From Thomasclavelia spiroformis (GTDB taxonomy: Bacteria > Bacillota_I > Bacilli_A > Erysipelotrichales > Coprobacillaceae), in the NCBI GenBank assembly GCA_018369555.1, contig JAGZCC010000058.1:1-14924 (forward strand): a stretch of DNA of 14,924 nucleotides, in the 5' to 3' direction. Position 1 is the stretch's first letter, and every line of letters starts with the position of its first letter. The translations under genes and the position numbers were made by a program. The notes beneath the pieces were generated by a model. The model had not been told where the DNA came from. It searched no databases and was given only the letters and a program-made list of their open reading frames with translations. This document shows positions 14,508 to 14,924 of the stretch, piece by piece.

Positions 14508-14924
14508 TTAATTTTCTTTTCTTCTAAGTACTGTATATCCAGCTACACTTAATAATGCGATTGTTGCAAACATTCCTGTTAAGCTTTCATCTCCTGTTTT
14601 TACACTTGTAACTGTATCACCATTATTTACTGGTGTACTTACTGTGTTATCAGTTGTTATTGTTTGTAATCCTGCAAGAGCTTTAGCTAGAACATCTTTT
14701 GCATTATCTACTTCTTTTTGTGTTGCATTTGGATTATCAAATACTGCTTTAGCTTCATTTAATGCTTTTGTTAATCCATCAAATGTTGCTTTTGTATAAT
14801 TTACTCCGTTTAATCCTTCTGCTTGATTGATTAATTCTTCTAATAAGCTCTTATCTGGAATTAATCTTAAGTTCAAGAATGCTGTTACTAATTCACTGTA
14901 TGCATTGTTTACTTCTTCTTGCAT
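14508..14924 (-). CDS. Cell-wall-anchored FIVAR surface protein, C-terminal part (cut by window edge)
   Basis: This is the last 138 codons of a gene that continues past the right edge; the Met encoded at the edge is probably internal. Residues 31-86 form a FIVAR helical repeat (LINQAEGLNGVNYTKATFD...NATQKEVDNAKDVLAKALAGL), a module common in large surface adhesins and glycosidases, and the preceding AYSELVTAFLNLR looks like the end of another helical repeat. After a Thr/Asn/Val linker comes a sortase signal: VKTGD (108-112) in place of LPxTG, a hydrophobic helix (116-133) and the basic tail RRKEN. The protein is therefore exported and linked to the cell wall. Enzymatic or adhesive domains upstream cannot be seen. 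A strong terminator follows. Confidence 0.88.
   Translation of the reverse strand: MQEEVNNAYSELVTAFLNLRLIPDKSLLEELINQAEGLNGVNYTKATFDGLTKALNEAKAVFDNPNATQKEVDNAKDVLAKALAGLQTITTDNTVSTPVNNGDTVTSVKTGDESLTGMFATIALLSVAGYTVLRRKEN

Overview
The window is very AT-rich. It uses strong Shine-Dalgarno sequences (AGGAGG, AGAGGT, AAGGAG) and has both TAA and TGA stops, so it is not a Mycoplasma-type code. Every gene lies on the minus strand. Together with HPr, an ECF-type vitamin transporter, a Bce-type peptide-sensing/detoxification module, TypA/BipA and a sortase-anchored FIVAR surface protein, this points to a low-GC Bacillota chromosome. I infer Erysipelotrichia (Coprobacillus/Thomasclavelia-like), but only tentatively. 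No RNA genes, CRISPR arrays, insertion sequences or phage genes are visible, and no gene-free stretch exceeds 300 bases.

Reading with transcription, from high to low coordinates. (1) 14508-14924 is the C-terminal end of a cell-wall-anchored surface protein whose upstream part lies beyond the right edge; it is closed by a strong terminator. (2) 14437-12101 is a probable operon of an SGNH/GDSL esterase, a response regulator and an intramembrane-sensing histidine kinase, ending in a hairpin that contains the kinase stop codon. (3) 12027-9294 is the partner ABC ATPase and large FtsX-type permease (BceAB-like). It has its own promoter with inverted repeats over a poor -35, as expected for a promoter switched on by the adjacent regulator. 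(4) 9224-8610 is a pentapeptide-repeat protein with its own promoter and a TTG start. (5) 8539-6722 is typA. (6) 6559-6344 is a small DUF6465-like protein. (7) 6202-3733 is a two-gene unit: a WG-repeat lipoprotein, then a membrane-anchored methyltransferase-fold protein with a degenerate SAM-binding loop. (8) 3520-566 is an ecfT - fused ecfA/A' - S-component operon with overlapping genes and a long AT-rich leader holding a perfect 14-bp inverted repeat. (9) 405-136 is a monocistronic ptsH with its own promoter and terminator. The first 104 bases hold nothing I can assign.

Most of the window is ordinary core and envelope biology. The parts least explained by known systems are the WG-lipoprotein/degenerate-methyltransferase pair, the esterase leading the Bce two-component operon, and the AT-rich palindromes upstream of the two transporter operons. 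For several genes a Shine-Dalgarno or promoter overlap supports a start downstream of the longest open frame; those starts are used here and explained in each entry.
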